Assembly (NCBI GenBank): GCA_913020445.1
Contig: CAJWAR010000036.1
Location: 1 to 44,118 of the forward strand
DNA from: an uncultured Rhodospirillaceae bacterium
GTDB lineage: Bacteria > Pseudomonadota > Alphaproteobacteria > Rhodospirillales > UBA2165
Direction: 5' to 3'
Length of the DNA stretch: 44,118 nucleotides
This document shows positions 23,841-33,077 of this stretch, piece by piece. The position numbers and the translations under genes were made by a program. The notes beneath the pieces were generated by a model, which was given only the letters and a program-made list of their open reading frames with translations, did not search any database and was not told where the DNA came from. The stretch's first letter is position 1. Each line of letters begins with the position of its first letter.

Positions 23841-24923
23841 ATGACAGATACACACGTAGAACCGCGCCGCGCCGACGAAACTGGCGTTCCGGATCCTTTT
23901 CCCTATATGCATCCGGTGCTCAAAAAGAATTACGGCAATTGGAAATGGCATGACCGTCTGCGCCCCGGCGTGCTGCATCATGTTTCCCACGACAATGATG
24001 AAGTTTGGACGGTCCGCGCCGGCACCCAGCGCCAGATGGATGTTCATACCATTCGCACCCTTTGTGACATTGCCGATATGCGGGCGGAAGGCCATGTCCG
24101 GTTTACCACCCGCAGCAATATCGAATTTATGGTGAGCAAAGAAGAAATGGTTGCGCCATTGATCGAAGCCTTGGAAGCCGAGGGTTTTCCCATTGGCGGC
24201 ACCGGCAATTCTGTCTCAATGATTTCACATACCCAGGGTTGGCTGCATTGTGACATACCGGGCACCGATGCTTCCGGTGTGGTCAAGTCTCTCATGGATG
24301 ATCTCCACCAAGAGTTCGTCACCGAAGAAATGCCCAACCGGGTTCGCATCACAACGTCGTGCTGCCAGATCAACTGTGGTGGTCAAGGCGATATCGCGAT
24401 TAACGTGCAATACACCAAACCACCGGTGATTGATCATGATGCGGTTGCTAATGTCTGTGAACGCCCAGCCGTTGTCGCTCGCTGTCCAGTTGCCGCTATT
24501 CGTCCGGCTTTGGTCAACGGCAAACCGTCGCTCGAAGTGGACGAACAGAAATGCATTTGCTGTGGCGCCTGTTATGCGCCGTGTCCACCGATGCAGATCA
24601 ACAGCGAAGAATCGACCAAAATTGCGATCTGGGTTGGCGGCAAGCATTCGAATGCGCGCACGAAGCCGACTTTTCATAAACTTGCCGTCGCCGGCTTACC
24701 CAACAATCCACCACACTGGCCCGAGGTTAGCGAGGTGGTGAAGAAAATTCTCTACGCCTATAAAGAAAATGGCCGCGATTGGGAACGTCTCGGCGAGTGG
24801 ATAGAGCGGATCGGCTGGCCGCGTTTCTTTGAGCTCGCGGATATTCCGTTTACGCGTTTCCATATTGATGATTTCAGAGGTGCTCGGGAAAGCCTGAATG
24901 CCTCGGCACATATACATTTCTAG
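23841..24923 (+). CDS. dsrB: Reverse dissimilatory sulfite reductase beta subunit DsrB
   Basis: A 360-residue sirohaem subunit. It has RITTSCCQINCGGQGDIAIN for cluster binding, and the ferredoxin domain with VARCPVAAIRP and CICCGACYAPCPPM. The early part HHVSHDNDEVWTVRAGTQRQMDVHTIR is DsrB-like. It follows dsrA by 11 bp and forms the alpha2beta2 enzyme. Confidence 0.96.
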   Translation: MTDTHVEPRRADETGVPDPFPYMHPVLKKNYGNWKWHDRLRPGVLHHVSHDNDEVWTVRAGTQRQMDVHTIRTLCDIADMRAEGHVRFTTRSNIEFMVSKEEMVAPLIEALEAEGFPIGGTGNSVSMISHTQGWLHCDIPGTDASGVVKSLMDDLHQEFVTEEMPNRVRITTSCCQINCGGQGDIAINVQYTKPPVIDHDAVANVCERPAVVARCPVAAIRPALVNGKPSLEVDEQKCICCGACYAPCPPMQINSEESTKIAIWVGGKHSNARTKPTFHKLAVAGLPNNPPHWPEVSEVVKKILYAYKENGRDWERLGEWIERIGWPRFFELADIPFTRFHIDDFRGARESLNASAHIHF

Positions 24924-24936
24924 GGGGCAAAGCTAA

Positions 24937-25296
24937 ATGAAATTAGGCATCTTGGTCAATGAAGGACCCTTTACCCATCAAGCCTCGGATAGCGCTTATC
25001 AATTCACCAAAGCGGCGATCGAAAAAGGTCACGAAATTGTCCGGGTGTTTTTCTATCACGATGGTGTTGGCAACGCGAACAAGCTCGCCGATCCACCCAG
25101 TGACGACCGCAATCTGGTCAGCCTGTGGTCACAATTGGCGGAAGAACATGGTGTTGAGATGGTGGTCTGTGTGGCAGCGGCTATGCGGCGCGGTATCAAC
25201 GATGAACTATTGGCCGCCGGTTTTAAAATATCGGGTCTCGGCCAATTGGTCGAAGCCGGAATTATTGGTGACCGGCTCGTAACATTTGGTGATTAG
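24937..25296 (+). CDS. dsrE: Sulfur transfer protein DsrE
   Basis: A 119-residue DsrE with the family opening MKLGILVNEGPFTHQASDSAYQF. C78 in VVCVAAAMRRGI is at the same residue number as the sulfur-binding Cys78 of Allochromatium DsrE. It forms the DsrE2F2H2 hexamer, takes sulfur from TusA and gives it to DsrC. It lies 13 bp after dsrB. dsrEFH marks an oxidative Dsr pathway. Confidence 0.95.
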   Translation: MKLGILVNEGPFTHQASDSAYQFTKAAIEKGHEIVRVFFYHDGVGNANKLADPPSDDRNLVSLWSQLAEEHGVEMVVCVAAAMRRGINDELLAAGFKISGLGQLVEAGIIGDRLVTFGD

Positions 25297-25307
25297 AGGG
25301 AACGGTG

Positions 25308-25700
25308 ATGGAAGATTTTGATGACGACGAGTTTGATGGACCGATTAAAAAGTTCATGTATGTAAATCGCAAAGCGCCCTATGGAACCGTATATGCCCTT
25401 GAAGGCTTGGAAGTAGTCTTAATCACCGCCGCCTTCGACCAGGATGTCAGCATGGTGTTTGTTGATGACGGCGTGTTTCAGATTAAAAAGGATCAGGAAA
25501 CCACCGGTATCAATATGAAAAACTTTTCGCCGACCTACCGGGCACTTGAAGGCTATGACGTTGAAAAAGTTTACGCTGAAAAAGAATCATTAGAGGCCCG
25601 GGGTCTCAGCGGCGACGATCTGGTCATACCGGTTGAAGTTTTAAGTTCGGCCGAGCTTGCCGAACTTATGGACGCGCAAGACGTCATAGTTAGTTTTTAG
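25308..25700 (+). CDS. dsrF: Sulfur transfer complex subunit DsrF
   Basis: A 130-residue DsrF: KKFMYVNRKAPYGTVYALEGLEVVLITAAFDQDVSMVFVDDGVFQI is clear family sequence. It has no Cys at the active position, as usual for DsrF, and serves a structural role in DsrEFH. The frame opens at GTG 25305, one codon earlier; the ATG at 25308 is used. The N-terminus carries an acidic run, MEDFDDDEFDG. Confidence 0.93.
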   Translation: MEDFDDDEFDGPIKKFMYVNRKAPYGTVYALEGLEVVLITAAFDQDVSMVFVDDGVFQIKKDQETTGINMKNFSPTYRALEGYDVEKVYAEKESLEARGLSGDDLVIPVEVLSSAELAELMDAQDVIVSF

Positions 25701-25710
25701 GAGTTAATCA

Positions 25711-26019
25711 TTGGCCTTACTACACACCGTTAACAAATCACCGTTTGAAAGAAACGTCCTTTCAGATTGCCTGCGGCTGGCCAAAGACGGCAGTGCCGTC
25801 CTCTTGATCGAGGATGGTGTTTATGCCGCGCTCGAAGGCACCTCAGCGAGTGATGAAATCATCAGCCGTAATGGCAGTATCAAATTTTTTGCCTTAGGCC
25901 CGGATATTGAAGCCCGGGGATTAAGTGAAAAACCGCTGATCGATGGGCTTACGCTCGTCGACTATGCCGGTTTTGTTGATCTCGTGGAAGAGTACAGTTC
26001 CGTTCAGTCCTGGCTCTGA
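25711..26019 (+). CDS. dsrH: Sulfur transfer complex subunit DsrH
   Basis: A 102-residue DsrH/TusB-family protein: ALLHTVNKSPFERNVLSDCLRLAKDGSAVLLIEDGVYAAL. C20 corresponds to the conserved Cys20 of DsrH. The end VQSWL is typical. TTG start, supported by GGAG seven bases upstream and by the family N-terminus. It follows dsrF by 10 bp. Confidence 0.93.
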   Translation: MALLHTVNKSPFERNVLSDCLRLAKDGSAVLLIEDGVYAALEGTSASDEIISRNGSIKFFALGPDIEARGLSEKPLIDGLTLVDYAGFVDLVEEYSSVQSWL

Positions 26020-26056
26020 CGCTAATATTTGAATATTAATTTTAAGGAGAACAAAA

Positions 26057-26389
26057 ATGGATTACACGGTAAACGAACAAACAATCAATGCTGACGAAGA
26101 GGGCTACATCACCGATATCAGTACTTGGTCGAAAGATTTGGCTGATACAATTGCCGAAACGGAAAATATCGACATGGGTGATGATCATTGGGAAGTTGTT
26201 AATTTCCTGCGTGACTATTACGAAGAATATCAGATTGCACCGGCTGTCCGCGTCTTAACCAAAGCGGTTAAAAAATCTCTTGGACCGGATAAAGGCAACA
26301 GCAAATATCTGTATGAGCTGTTCCCCTATGGTCCGGCTAAACAAGCTTGTAAAATTGCTGGTTTGCCGAAACCAACCGGCTGCGTTTAA
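26057..26389 (+). CDS. dsrC: Sulfur carrier DsrC
   Basis: A 110-residue DsrC. The C-terminal arm has both conserved Cys, C98 and C109, in PAKQACKIAGLPKPTGCV, so it is a true DsrC and not a TusE. The DDHWEVVNFLRDYYEEYQIAPAVRVLTKAV core is fully typical. It carries sulfur from DsrEFH to rDsrAB and returns as substrate for DsrMKJOP. A longer gap of 37 bp with AAGGAG precedes it, consistent with high expression. Confidence 0.97.
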   Translation: MDYTVNEQTINADEEGYITDISTWSKDLADTIAETENIDMGDDHWEVVNFLRDYYEEYQIAPAVRVLTKAVKKSLGPDKGNSKYLYELFPYGPAKQACKIAGLPKPTGCV

Positions 26390-26422
26390 GTCATTTTCGT
26401 ATTTTTGGGCTAGGAGTCTCAA

Positions 26423-27148
26423 TTGACCGCTGCCTATGCCATTCTATTTTATGCTGCGACCCTGATCCTGATCATCGGGCTGGTTGTTAAAATCAGACAA
26501 TATGCCATGACACCGGCACCATTGAAGATTCCGACAACGCCAGCGCCGACGACCAAACAGGGCGTTGTATTGCGCATGGCACGCGAAGTTCTGCTTTTTC
26601 AAAGCCTGTTTCGCGCCAATAAATGGATTTGGCTGTTCGGTTGGATGTTCCACGTTGCGCTGGTGCTCGTGTTGGCCCGTCACCTCAGATATTTTACCGA
26701 ACCGGTTTGGAACTGGGTGGTCTTGATCCAGCCGTTTGGGATTTACGCCGCCTTCGCCTTTGTTGTTGGGTTGGTAGCATTGTGGATCAGGCGGATCGCC
26801 GTTGAGCGTATTCGCTATATTACCGGCCCTTCCGATCATCTCATGCTTTTGATCCTGCTTGGCATCGCCGGCAGCGGCCTCGGCATGAAATATGTCGCCA
26901 AAACAGACATAGTCGCTGTCAAAGCCTTCATCCTCGGCTTGCTGTATTTCGATTGGCAGCCGTTACCGGCCGATCCTGCGGTATTGATCCATCTTGGTTT
27001 GGTGGCGCTGTTGATGATCGTTTTCCCGTTTTCCAAATTATTGCATGCGCCGGGGGTATTTTTCAGCCCAACCCGCAATCAGGTCGATAATCCGCGTGAA
27101 ATTCGTTATGCGCCTGATGCAACCAGCAATGCTGCACCGGGAGAGTGA
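26423..27148 (+). CDS. dsrM: DsrMKJOP membrane cytochrome b subunit DsrM
   Basis: A 241-residue protein related to respiratory nitrate reductase gamma subunit (NarI), with about five helices: residues 2-24, 68-90, 97-125, 140-160 and 187-210. Histidines in FGWMFHVALVLVLARHLRYF and later helices can bind haem b. It links DsrK to the quinone pool. The start is TTG with GGAG six bases upstream. It follows dsrC by 33 bp and precedes dsrK by 3 bp. Confidence 0.93.
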   Translation: MTAAYAILFYAATLILIIGLVVKIRQYAMTPAPLKIPTTPAPTTKQGVVLRMAREVLLFQSLFRANKWIWLFGWMFHVALVLVLARHLRYFTEPVWNWVVLIQPFGIYAAFAFVVGLVALWIRRIAVERIRYITGPSDHLMLLILLGIAGSGLGMKYVAKTDIVAVKAFILGLLYFDWQPLPADPAVLIHLGLVALLMIVFPFSKLLHAPGVFFSPTRNQVDNPREIRYAPDATSNAAPGE

Positions 27149-27151
27149 TCG

Positions 27152-28678
27152 ATGGATGATTTTACCCTCCCTGGATTAAAAGAGCCGGTCGAGATTCCTA
27201 AAATCGATCAGGGTGCTATGGCCCATAGCCAGCCTTTTAGCGCCGCCCCTGATCATCAGATTGCGCTCGGGTTTCCGGGCGAATTGGTCGACGATTGGCA
27301 CGATAAGGCAATTGCTAAATTTGGTGAGATACTCGACAGCCAGCGCGCCCTTAAAGTCTATATGGACGCTTGCGTCAAATGCGGTGCCTGCACTGATAAA
27401 TGTCATTATTTTCTAGGCACGGGCGATCCCAAGAATATGCCGGTGGCGCGCCAGGATTTGATGCGGAAAATTTTCCGGCGCTATTTTACCTGGGCTGGCA
27501 AGTGGTTGCCGTGGCTGGTTGGCGCCAAGGACTTGACCCGCGACGTGCTGGATGAATGGTACAGCTATTTTCACCAGTGTTCCCAATGCCGGCGCTGCTC
27601 GGTTTACTGCCCCTACGGAATTGATACTGCCGAGTTTTCGATGGCGGCCCGTGAGATCATGGATCATATCGGCATGGGCCAGAAATATTGCAATGAAATC
27701 ATCGGCAAAGTGCACGATATTGGCAACAATCTGGGTCTGCCTGAAAAAGCGCTGGGTGCCACCCTCGAAGACCTTGAAGAAGACTTGGAAGATGAAACCG
27801 GTATTGCGGTACGCCTGCCGCTCAACGAAAAAGGCGCCGATATTCTGCTGATCACACCAAGCGCCGATTTTTTCGCCGAGCCTCATGTTGATGGCTTGAT
27901 GGGCTATGCAAAAGTATTTCATCAGGCGGGCGTAAGCTGGACGCTAAGTTCCAAGGCCTCTGAGGCCGCCAATTTCGCGATGTTCATCGGCTCCCACGAT
28001 CAAATGGGCAAAATCGCCGAGCGGATCAGAGACGCTGCCATGGAATTGGGCGTTAAGCGGATTATTGTCGGTGAATGCGGTCACGCCTGGCGGGTCGCTT
28101 ATAATTTCTGGGATACTTTGGTTGGCCCCTTTGATTTTCTCGATCCAAATTATCCGATCCCGCAGCATATCTGCGAGTTTACCTATGATCTGATCCAAAA
28201 AGGTGAGCTGACTTTCGATAAATCGGCCAATGATCACATAACGCCAACGTTTCACGATTCGTGCAACGTGTCGCGGGCGTCCCGTATGGGCGATATGCCT
28301 GGCGGGCAGTTCAAAATACCGCGCGATATAATCAAGGCTTGCTGTAACAATTTTGTCGATATGGCGGATGACACCATTCATGAAAATACCTTTTGTTGCG
28401 GCGGTGGCGGCGGCTTGCTGACTGATGACTTGCTCGAGCTCCGCGCTAAAGGCGCCAGCCCCCGGATGGGAGCCTACGATCAAGTTGTCAAGGATCACGG
28501 CGTCACGCATTTGGTGGCGATTTGCGCCATCTGCAAAACGCAATTTTCAAAAATTATGCCGATGTATGGATTCGCCATGGATGACATTGTTGGCGTTCAT
28601 CAATTGGTCAGCAATGCTCTCATTCTTGACGGTCAAGAGACGAATGAGGAAAATAACGGAGAAACAGTGGATGAATGA
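27152..28678 (+). CDS. dsrK: DsrMKJOP catalytic iron-sulfur subunit DsrK
   Basis: A 508-residue HdrD-like protein with two [4Fe-4S] sites, C74/C77/C80/C84 in DACVKCGACTDKC and C143/C146/C149/C153 in CSQCRRCSVYC. A CCG-type domain follows, with DSCNVSRASRMG, KACCNNF and TFCCGGGGG, which bind the special cluster that handles DsrC disulfide. It acts on the cytoplasmic face. Its last 8 bases overlap the start of dsrL. Confidence 0.95.
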   Translation: MDDFTLPGLKEPVEIPKIDQGAMAHSQPFSAAPDHQIALGFPGELVDDWHDKAIAKFGEILDSQRALKVYMDACVKCGACTDKCHYFLGTGDPKNMPVARQDLMRKIFRRYFTWAGKWLPWLVGAKDLTRDVLDEWYSYFHQCSQCRRCSVYCPYGIDTAEFSMAAREIMDHIGMGQKYCNEIIGKVHDIGNNLGLPEKALGATLEDLEEDLEDETGIAVRLPLNEKGADILLITPSADFFAEPHVDGLMGYAKVFHQAGVSWTLSSKASEAANFAMFIGSHDQMGKIAERIRDAAMELGVKRIIVGECGHAWRVAYNFWDTLVGPFDFLDPNYPIPQHICEFTYDLIQKGELTFDKSANDHITPTFHDSCNVSRASRMGDMPGGQFKIPRDIIKACCNNFVDMADDTIHENTFCCGGGGGLLTDDLLELRAKGASPRMGAYDQVVKDHGVTHLVAICAICKTQFSKIMPMYGFAMDDIVGVHQLVSNALILDGQETNEENNGETVDE

Positions 28679-30614
28679 AGTCGCTGAAAATGTAAACTTA
28701 AGCTGGCGGCGATATGAGGATGGTGATGAATCATCGCCCGAATGGACCGATAAAATTCACACGGCTGGTCATTCGCACCAATGCCCCACTTATGTGCACC
28801 GCACGCCACCGTGTCAGGGCAGTTGCCCCTCCGGTCATGATATTCGGGGCTGGCTGGCAATCGCCCGCGGTATCGATAAGCCACCCGTCGAAGATATGGC
28901 GTGGCAGGAATATGCCTTCAATCGCATGGTCGAAGCCAATCCGTTCCCGGCAACCATGGGCCGGGTATGTCCGGCACCGTGCGAAGACGGCTGCAACCGC
29001 AACGAAGTTGATGATTTTGTTGGTATCAATGCGGTTGAACAATATGTCGGCGATTGGGCGATTGAAAACAAATTGAAACTGCCGAGCCCGGAAAAAGAGA
29101 GCGGTAAAAAGATCGCTGTTATTGGTGGCGGACCGGCCGGCCTCGCCGCAGCCTATCAATTGCGCCGCGCCGGCCACGGGGTAGCTGTTTTTGACAGCCA
29201 TGAAAAGCTCGGCGGCATGATGCGTTATGGCATTCCCGGTTACCGGACGCCACGCGAAATGGTTGACGCCGAAATCCAACGAATTCTGGATATGGGAGTT
29301 GAGGCTAGAACCTCGACCAAGATCGGCGACGATATTTCAATCGAAGTATTGGAAAAAGAATTCGATGCGATCTTTTGGGCAATCGGTGCCCAGACCGGCA
29401 GGCCCTTACCGGTGCCGGGTGCCGATGCCGAGAACTGCCTGAGCGGCATTGCCTTTCTTGAGGCTTTTAACCAGGGCCGCTTGCAATTTGCCTCGAAAAA
29501 GATTGTTGTCGTTGGCGGCGGTGATACCTCAATTGACGTCGCCTCGGTGGCGCGCCGGATCGGGCATATCCAAAACACCCATGAAAAGGACCGACCGGAA
29601 AACATCGTGCTTGGTCATACCGCGCATGATGTTGCGGGTACAATGAAGCGGGAAGGCGTGAACGCTGTTCTGACATCATTGTTTCCGATTGAAGAAATGA
29701 CGGCGGCTGAACGTGAACGCGAGGATGCCAAGCGGGAAGGCATCGATCTCCGCGGTAGCGTGATGCCGCTGGAAGTTATCCAAGATGCTGACGGCCGGGC
29801 GACCGTGCTCCGGATGTGCGAATGCGACATGGACGGCATGACGCCAATCCCGCGAGACGGCACGGAATTCGAAATCGAATGCGATATTATTGTCTCGGCG
29901 ATTGGTCAAATGGGCGATCTCAGCGGTATCGAAGAATTGGATAACGGCAACGGATTTATCGCCACTGACAATCTATTCAGCGTGACAGATCGAGAATCTC
30001 ATTTTGCTGGTGGTGATATTGTCCGTCCGCATTTGCTGACCACCGCCATTGGCCAGGCACGTATAGCAGCTGATAGTATTGATCACTATTTGGCCGGCGC
30101 TCAGCTTGATAAGCGTCCCAAAGTCGACGTCTTTCATTTTAATTTACTGTCCGAATTGGCCCAGCGTGAATTGGAACCCGAAACATTCGATCACACGCCG
30201 ACGCGGGGAACCTCGGATGACAGTTTTGCCGTCCATAATTATGAAGACCGTTCGGCAACTCAAATAATGTCTCATGAAGGACTGTTCCTCGGCCATTTCG
30301 AATATCAGGCACGTAATAAGCGCCCGGAGATTCATATCAGCGAGAAAGATGTCCTCGGTAATTTTGACGAACGCATTGGAGATTTAACCGCAGAACAGGC
30401 GCAGGCAGAAGGCAATCGCTGTATGAGCTGCGGCATGTGTTTTGAATGCGACAGTTGCGTCGTCTTTTGTCCGCAAGATGCTGTCCACCGGGTGAAAAAA
30501 GATGAGAAAGCGCTCGGCCGTTATGTCGAAACCGATTACACCCGCTGCATTGGCTGTAAAATTTGCGCCGATGTTTGTCCATCCGGCTACATTCAAATGG
30601 GGCTCGGTGAATAA
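28671..30614 (+). CDS. dsrL: NAD(P)H:acceptor oxidoreductase DsrL
   Basis: A 647-residue flavoprotein of the glutamate-synthase small-subunit type. After an N-terminal Cys-rich region (CPTYVHRTPPCQGSCPSGHD) it has the FAD site VIGGGPAGLAAAYQLRRAGH, the NAD site VVVGGGDTSIDVASVARR and a C-terminal ferredoxin part with CMSCGMCFECDSCVVFCP and CIGCKICADVCPSGYIQMG. DsrL partners rDsrAB in sulfur oxidisers and passes electrons to NAD(P)+. The open frame begins within dsrK, but ATG 28671 with GGAG upstream gives the family N-terminus. Its presence supports an oxidative direction. Confidence 0.94.
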   Translation: MNEVAENVNLSWRRYEDGDESSPEWTDKIHTAGHSHQCPTYVHRTPPCQGSCPSGHDIRGWLAIARGIDKPPVEDMAWQEYAFNRMVEANPFPATMGRVCPAPCEDGCNRNEVDDFVGINAVEQYVGDWAIENKLKLPSPEKESGKKIAVIGGGPAGLAAAYQLRRAGHGVAVFDSHEKLGGMMRYGIPGYRTPREMVDAEIQRILDMGVEARTSTKIGDDISIEVLEKEFDAIFWAIGAQTGRPLPVPGADAENCLSGIAFLEAFNQGRLQFASKKIVVVGGGDTSIDVASVARRIGHIQNTHEKDRPENIVLGHTAHDVAGTMKREGVNAVLTSLFPIEEMTAAEREREDAKREGIDLRGSVMPLEVIQDADGRATVLRMCECDMDGMTPIPRDGTEFEIECDIIVSAIGQMGDLSGIEELDNGNGFIATDNLFSVTDRESHFAGGDIVRPHLLTTAIGQARIAADSIDHYLAGAQLDKRPKVDVFHFNLLSELAQRELEPETFDHTPTRGTSDDSFAVHNYEDRSATQIMSHEGLFLGHFEYQARNKRPEIHISEKDVLGNFDERIGDLTAEQAQAEGNRCMSCGMCFECDSCVVFCPQDAVHRVKKDEKALGRYVETDYTRCIGCKICADVCPSGYIQMGLGE

Positions 30615-30645
30615 GTGTGGGTGAATAAAGGAAGGTGAATATAAA

Positions 30646-31080
30646 ATGTGGCCGCTAGGATATAAGTTACTGCTAGCAGTATTGGGAATGGCGGTGCTTG
30701 TATCCGGCTTACCAGTTCAGGCCGCCGACCGCGTACCTATGCCCAAAGTGCCCAAGGCCTTGGAAAAGACGGAAAAAGGCCATGCCAAATTAATGCGCCT
30801 GAAACATATGGATTTGATGCGTCATCAGCGGGACGAGACCGTCCATAAAGGAATTCGCACCAAACAATATAGCTTGAAGGCCTGCATTTCCTGCCACGCT
30901 GTGGCGGGCCCCGATAAGCAGCCGGTGTCGATCACCAGCCCAAAACATTTTTGCCGCAGCTGTCATGATTATGCCGCCGTGAAGGTCGATTGCTTTCAAT
31001 GTCATTCGTCGAAACCACCGTCGAGCGCGAGTTTAAAGCTGCCTTTGACTAAACAGATACAAGGGTTTCTTCGGCGATGA
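30646..31080 (+). CDS. dsrJ: Trihaem cytochrome c DsrJ
   Basis: A 144-residue periplasmic cytochrome anchored by its uncleaved or cleaved signal (GYKLLLAVLGMAVLVSG). Three haem motifs are seen: CISCH at 80-84, CRSCH at 103-107, CFQCH at 116-120, and HMDLMRHQRDETVHKGIRT as in other DsrJ. In Allochromatium one haem has His/Cys ligation by Cys46; this protein has no Cys outside the three motifs. The region in question reads EKGHAKLMRLKHM. See the finding. It overlaps dsrO by 4 bp. Confidence 0.92.
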   Translation: MWPLGYKLLLAVLGMAVLVSGLPVQAADRVPMPKVPKALEKTEKGHAKLMRLKHMDLMRHQRDETVHKGIRTKQYSLKACISCHAVAGPDKQPVSITSPKHFCRSCHDYAAVKVDCFQCHSSKPPSSASLKLPLTKQIQGFLRR

Positions 31081-31832
31081 GTGAGGCGATGAAAAACTCA
31101 GAAACTGGTAATCTAGCGCGCCGGAAATTTCTTGCCGGTATGGCAGGTATGGCGGGTGTTTCGCTGGCTTCGGGCGTGACGCTGTTCAGTTTTGCCGCCG
31201 CCAAAGAGCCCGGTCAGGCGGTCTCATCAAAAGTCCGCTGGGGCATGCTGATCGATATAAATAAATGCGCCGATGGTTGTGATAAATGCGTGTCGGCCTG
31301 TTTTGAAGAAAACGGTATTGATAGCACCGGCAATCCCGCAACCGATCCGCAATGGATCAGAAAAGTTGAGTTACGTGATCCAAATTCTGGGGCAACCAAA
31401 TCGCTACCGGTGATGTGCCAACATTGTGCTGAGCCGCCCTGCGTTGATGTCTGCCCAACCGGCGCTTCGTTTAAGCGTAAAGACGGTATTGTCCTGGTTG
31501 ATAAGCACACCTGTATCGGCTGCCGCTATTGCATGATGGCCTGCCCCTACAAAGCCCGGTCTTTTGTACACGAAGACCTAACCGATCAAAAACCCTATGC
31601 ACCCCGGGGTAAAGGCACGGTCGAAGGTTGCACCTTATGTGTTCACCGGATTGATGCGGGCGGTATTCCGGCCTGCGTTGAGGCCTGCTCGGATAGTGCG
31701 GGCGGCGCCATGCTGTTTGGTGATCTCAATGATCCCGCCAGCGAAATTTCCAGGCGTGTCGCCAAATATGCCACTCGACAAATCCGCGCCGATCTTCGCC
31801 TTGATCCAGGCGTGCGTTATCGGGGATTATAA
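31077..31832 (+). CDS. dsrO: Periplasmic iron-sulfur protein DsrO
   Basis: A 251-residue Tat-exported (ARRKFLAGMAGMAG) ferredoxin-like protein with four Cys groups: CADGCDKCVSACFEENG, CQHCAEPPCVDVCPTGAS, CIGCRYCMMACP and CTLCVHR...CVEACS. It is the periplasmic iron-sulfur subunit of DsrMKJOP, passing electrons between DsrJ and DsrP. Its start overlaps the dsrJ stop (ATGA) and dsrP follows after 2 bp. Confidence 0.94.
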   Translation: MSEAMKNSETGNLARRKFLAGMAGMAGVSLASGVTLFSFAAAKEPGQAVSSKVRWGMLIDINKCADGCDKCVSACFEENGIDSTGNPATDPQWIRKVELRDPNSGATKSLPVMCQHCAEPPCVDVCPTGASFKRKDGIVLVDKHTCIGCRYCMMACPYKARSFVHEDLTDQKPYAPRGKGTVEGCTLCVHRIDAGGIPACVEACSDSAGGAMLFGDLNDPASEISRRVAKYATRQIRADLRLDPGVRYRGL

Positions 31833-31834
31833 AA

Positions 31835-33061
31835 ATGGCCACAGCTACAAAGACTGTATTTAAAGAATTGAATGGCGAAGAGGCGAAATTTTATGGTGCC
31901 CTTGGGCTGCTTGGCCTCGCTGCCTTAATCGGCGTGGTTGCCGCCTATTATATGGAAACCAATGGCCATCATGTCACCGGCATGAACAATCAGATCGTCT
32001 GGGGCATGCCGCATGTCTTTGCGGTTTTCTTAATTGTTGCGTCATCGGGCGCGCTTAACGTGGCATCGATCGGATCAGTTTTTGGCCGGACCGCCTACAA
32101 ACCGTTAGCCCGGCTTTCCGGCCTGTTGGCGGTTGCGCTGCTGGTCGGTGGTCTCGCTGTGCTGGTGCTGGATTTGGGGCGGCCCGACCGGTTGATTGTC
32201 GCCATGACAACGTATAATTTTAAATCCATCTTTGCCTGGAATATTTATCTTTATATCGGCTTTCTCGCCATTGTCGCGGTCTATCTGTGGATGATGCTGG
32301 AGTGGCGGATGAACCGTTATTCAAATGCTGTCGGCATGGTGGCCTTTGTTTGGCGGCTTGCCTTGACCACAGGTACAGGTTCAATTTTTGGATTTTTGGT
32401 GGCGCGTCAAAGCTATGATGCGGCAGTGTTTGCACCTCTCTTTATTGCCATGTCGTTCGCTCTTGGCCTGGCGGTTTTTATTCTGGTTCTAGCGGTTTCC
32501 TGCGCCGCCGATGATCGACCTTTAGGCGATTACATTATTACCAAGCTTGGCCGTCTGTTGGGCGTGTTTGTGGCTGCCGTCCTTTATTTCGTCATCGTCC
32601 AGCATCTGACGAATTTGTATGCTGCCGAGCACCACGGCGTTGAACGGTTTATTCTTTTGGAGGGCGGCGTAATTACGGCGCTGTTCTGGGTTGGTCAGAT
32701 CATCCTTGGCGGATTGGTGCCACTGGCGCTGTTATTTCATCCTGCTCTCAACAAGACGCGGGCAAATATTTATCTGGCGGCAAGTTTGGCTATCCTTGGC
32801 GGGATGGCACAGCTCTATGTCATTATCATTGGCGGACAGTCATACCCGCTGGTTTTGTTTCCGGGTATGGAGGTGAAAAGTTTGTTCTTTGACGGTGTCG
32901 TTCATAGCTACCTGCCGAGCCTGCCGGAAATTGCATTGGGCGTCGGCGGGATTGCGGTGGCCGGTCTGATCATTATGATCGGCATGAAGGTTTTGCGGTT
33001 TTTGCCGGATAGCTTGACGGATGGCGCAGTCGACCCTCACCACAATAATTCCCCTAATTGA
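31835..33061 (+). CDS. dsrP: DsrMKJOP membrane subunit DsrP (NrfD family)
   Basis: A 408-residue NrfD-type membrane protein with about ten helices and the typical GRPDRLIVAMTTYNFKSIFAWNIYLY segment. It exchanges electrons with the quinone pool for DsrO. It begins ATATKTVFKELNGEEAKFYG and the first helix starts near residue 20. It lies 2 bp after dsrO and 16 bp before dsrN. Confidence 0.93.
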   Translation: MATATKTVFKELNGEEAKFYGALGLLGLAALIGVVAAYYMETNGHHVTGMNNQIVWGMPHVFAVFLIVASSGALNVASIGSVFGRTAYKPLARLSGLLAVALLVGGLAVLVLDLGRPDRLIVAMTTYNFKSIFAWNIYLYIGFLAIVAVYLWMMLEWRMNRYSNAVGMVAFVWRLALTTGTGSIFGFLVARQSYDAAVFAPLFIAMSFALGLAVFILVLAVSCAADDRPLGDYIITKLGRLLGVFVAAVLYFVIVQHLTNLYAAEHHGVERFILLEGGVITALFWVGQIILGGLVPLALLFHPALNKTRANIYLAASLAILGGMAQLYVIIIGGQSYPLVLFPGMEVKSLFFDGVVHSYLPSLPEIALGVGGIAVAGLIIMIGMKVLRFLPDSLTDGAVDPHHNNSPN

Positions 33062-33077
33062 TCGGAAAGGCCGGAAA

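Noticed and set aside
23059..23853. A 264-codon frame opposite dsrA
   Set aside because: DsrA has all expected motifs across this stretch; the antisense protein is low in recognisable structure.
26057..26389. DsrC as a TusE-type tRNA-thiolation protein
   Set aside because: Both C-terminal Cys (C98, C109) are present and the gene is inside dsr; TusE has only the last one.
28425..28670. Upstream extension of the dsrL frame into dsrK
   Set aside because: The 82 extra codons overlap dsrK and do not look like DsrL; ATG 28671 has a ribosome site and the family N-terminus.
33021..33077. Upstream start for dsrN inside dsrP
   Set aside because: The extra 19 residues precede the normal family start (MANSLFVSAALKSSGKTT), and a purine-rich site is found before ATG 33078.
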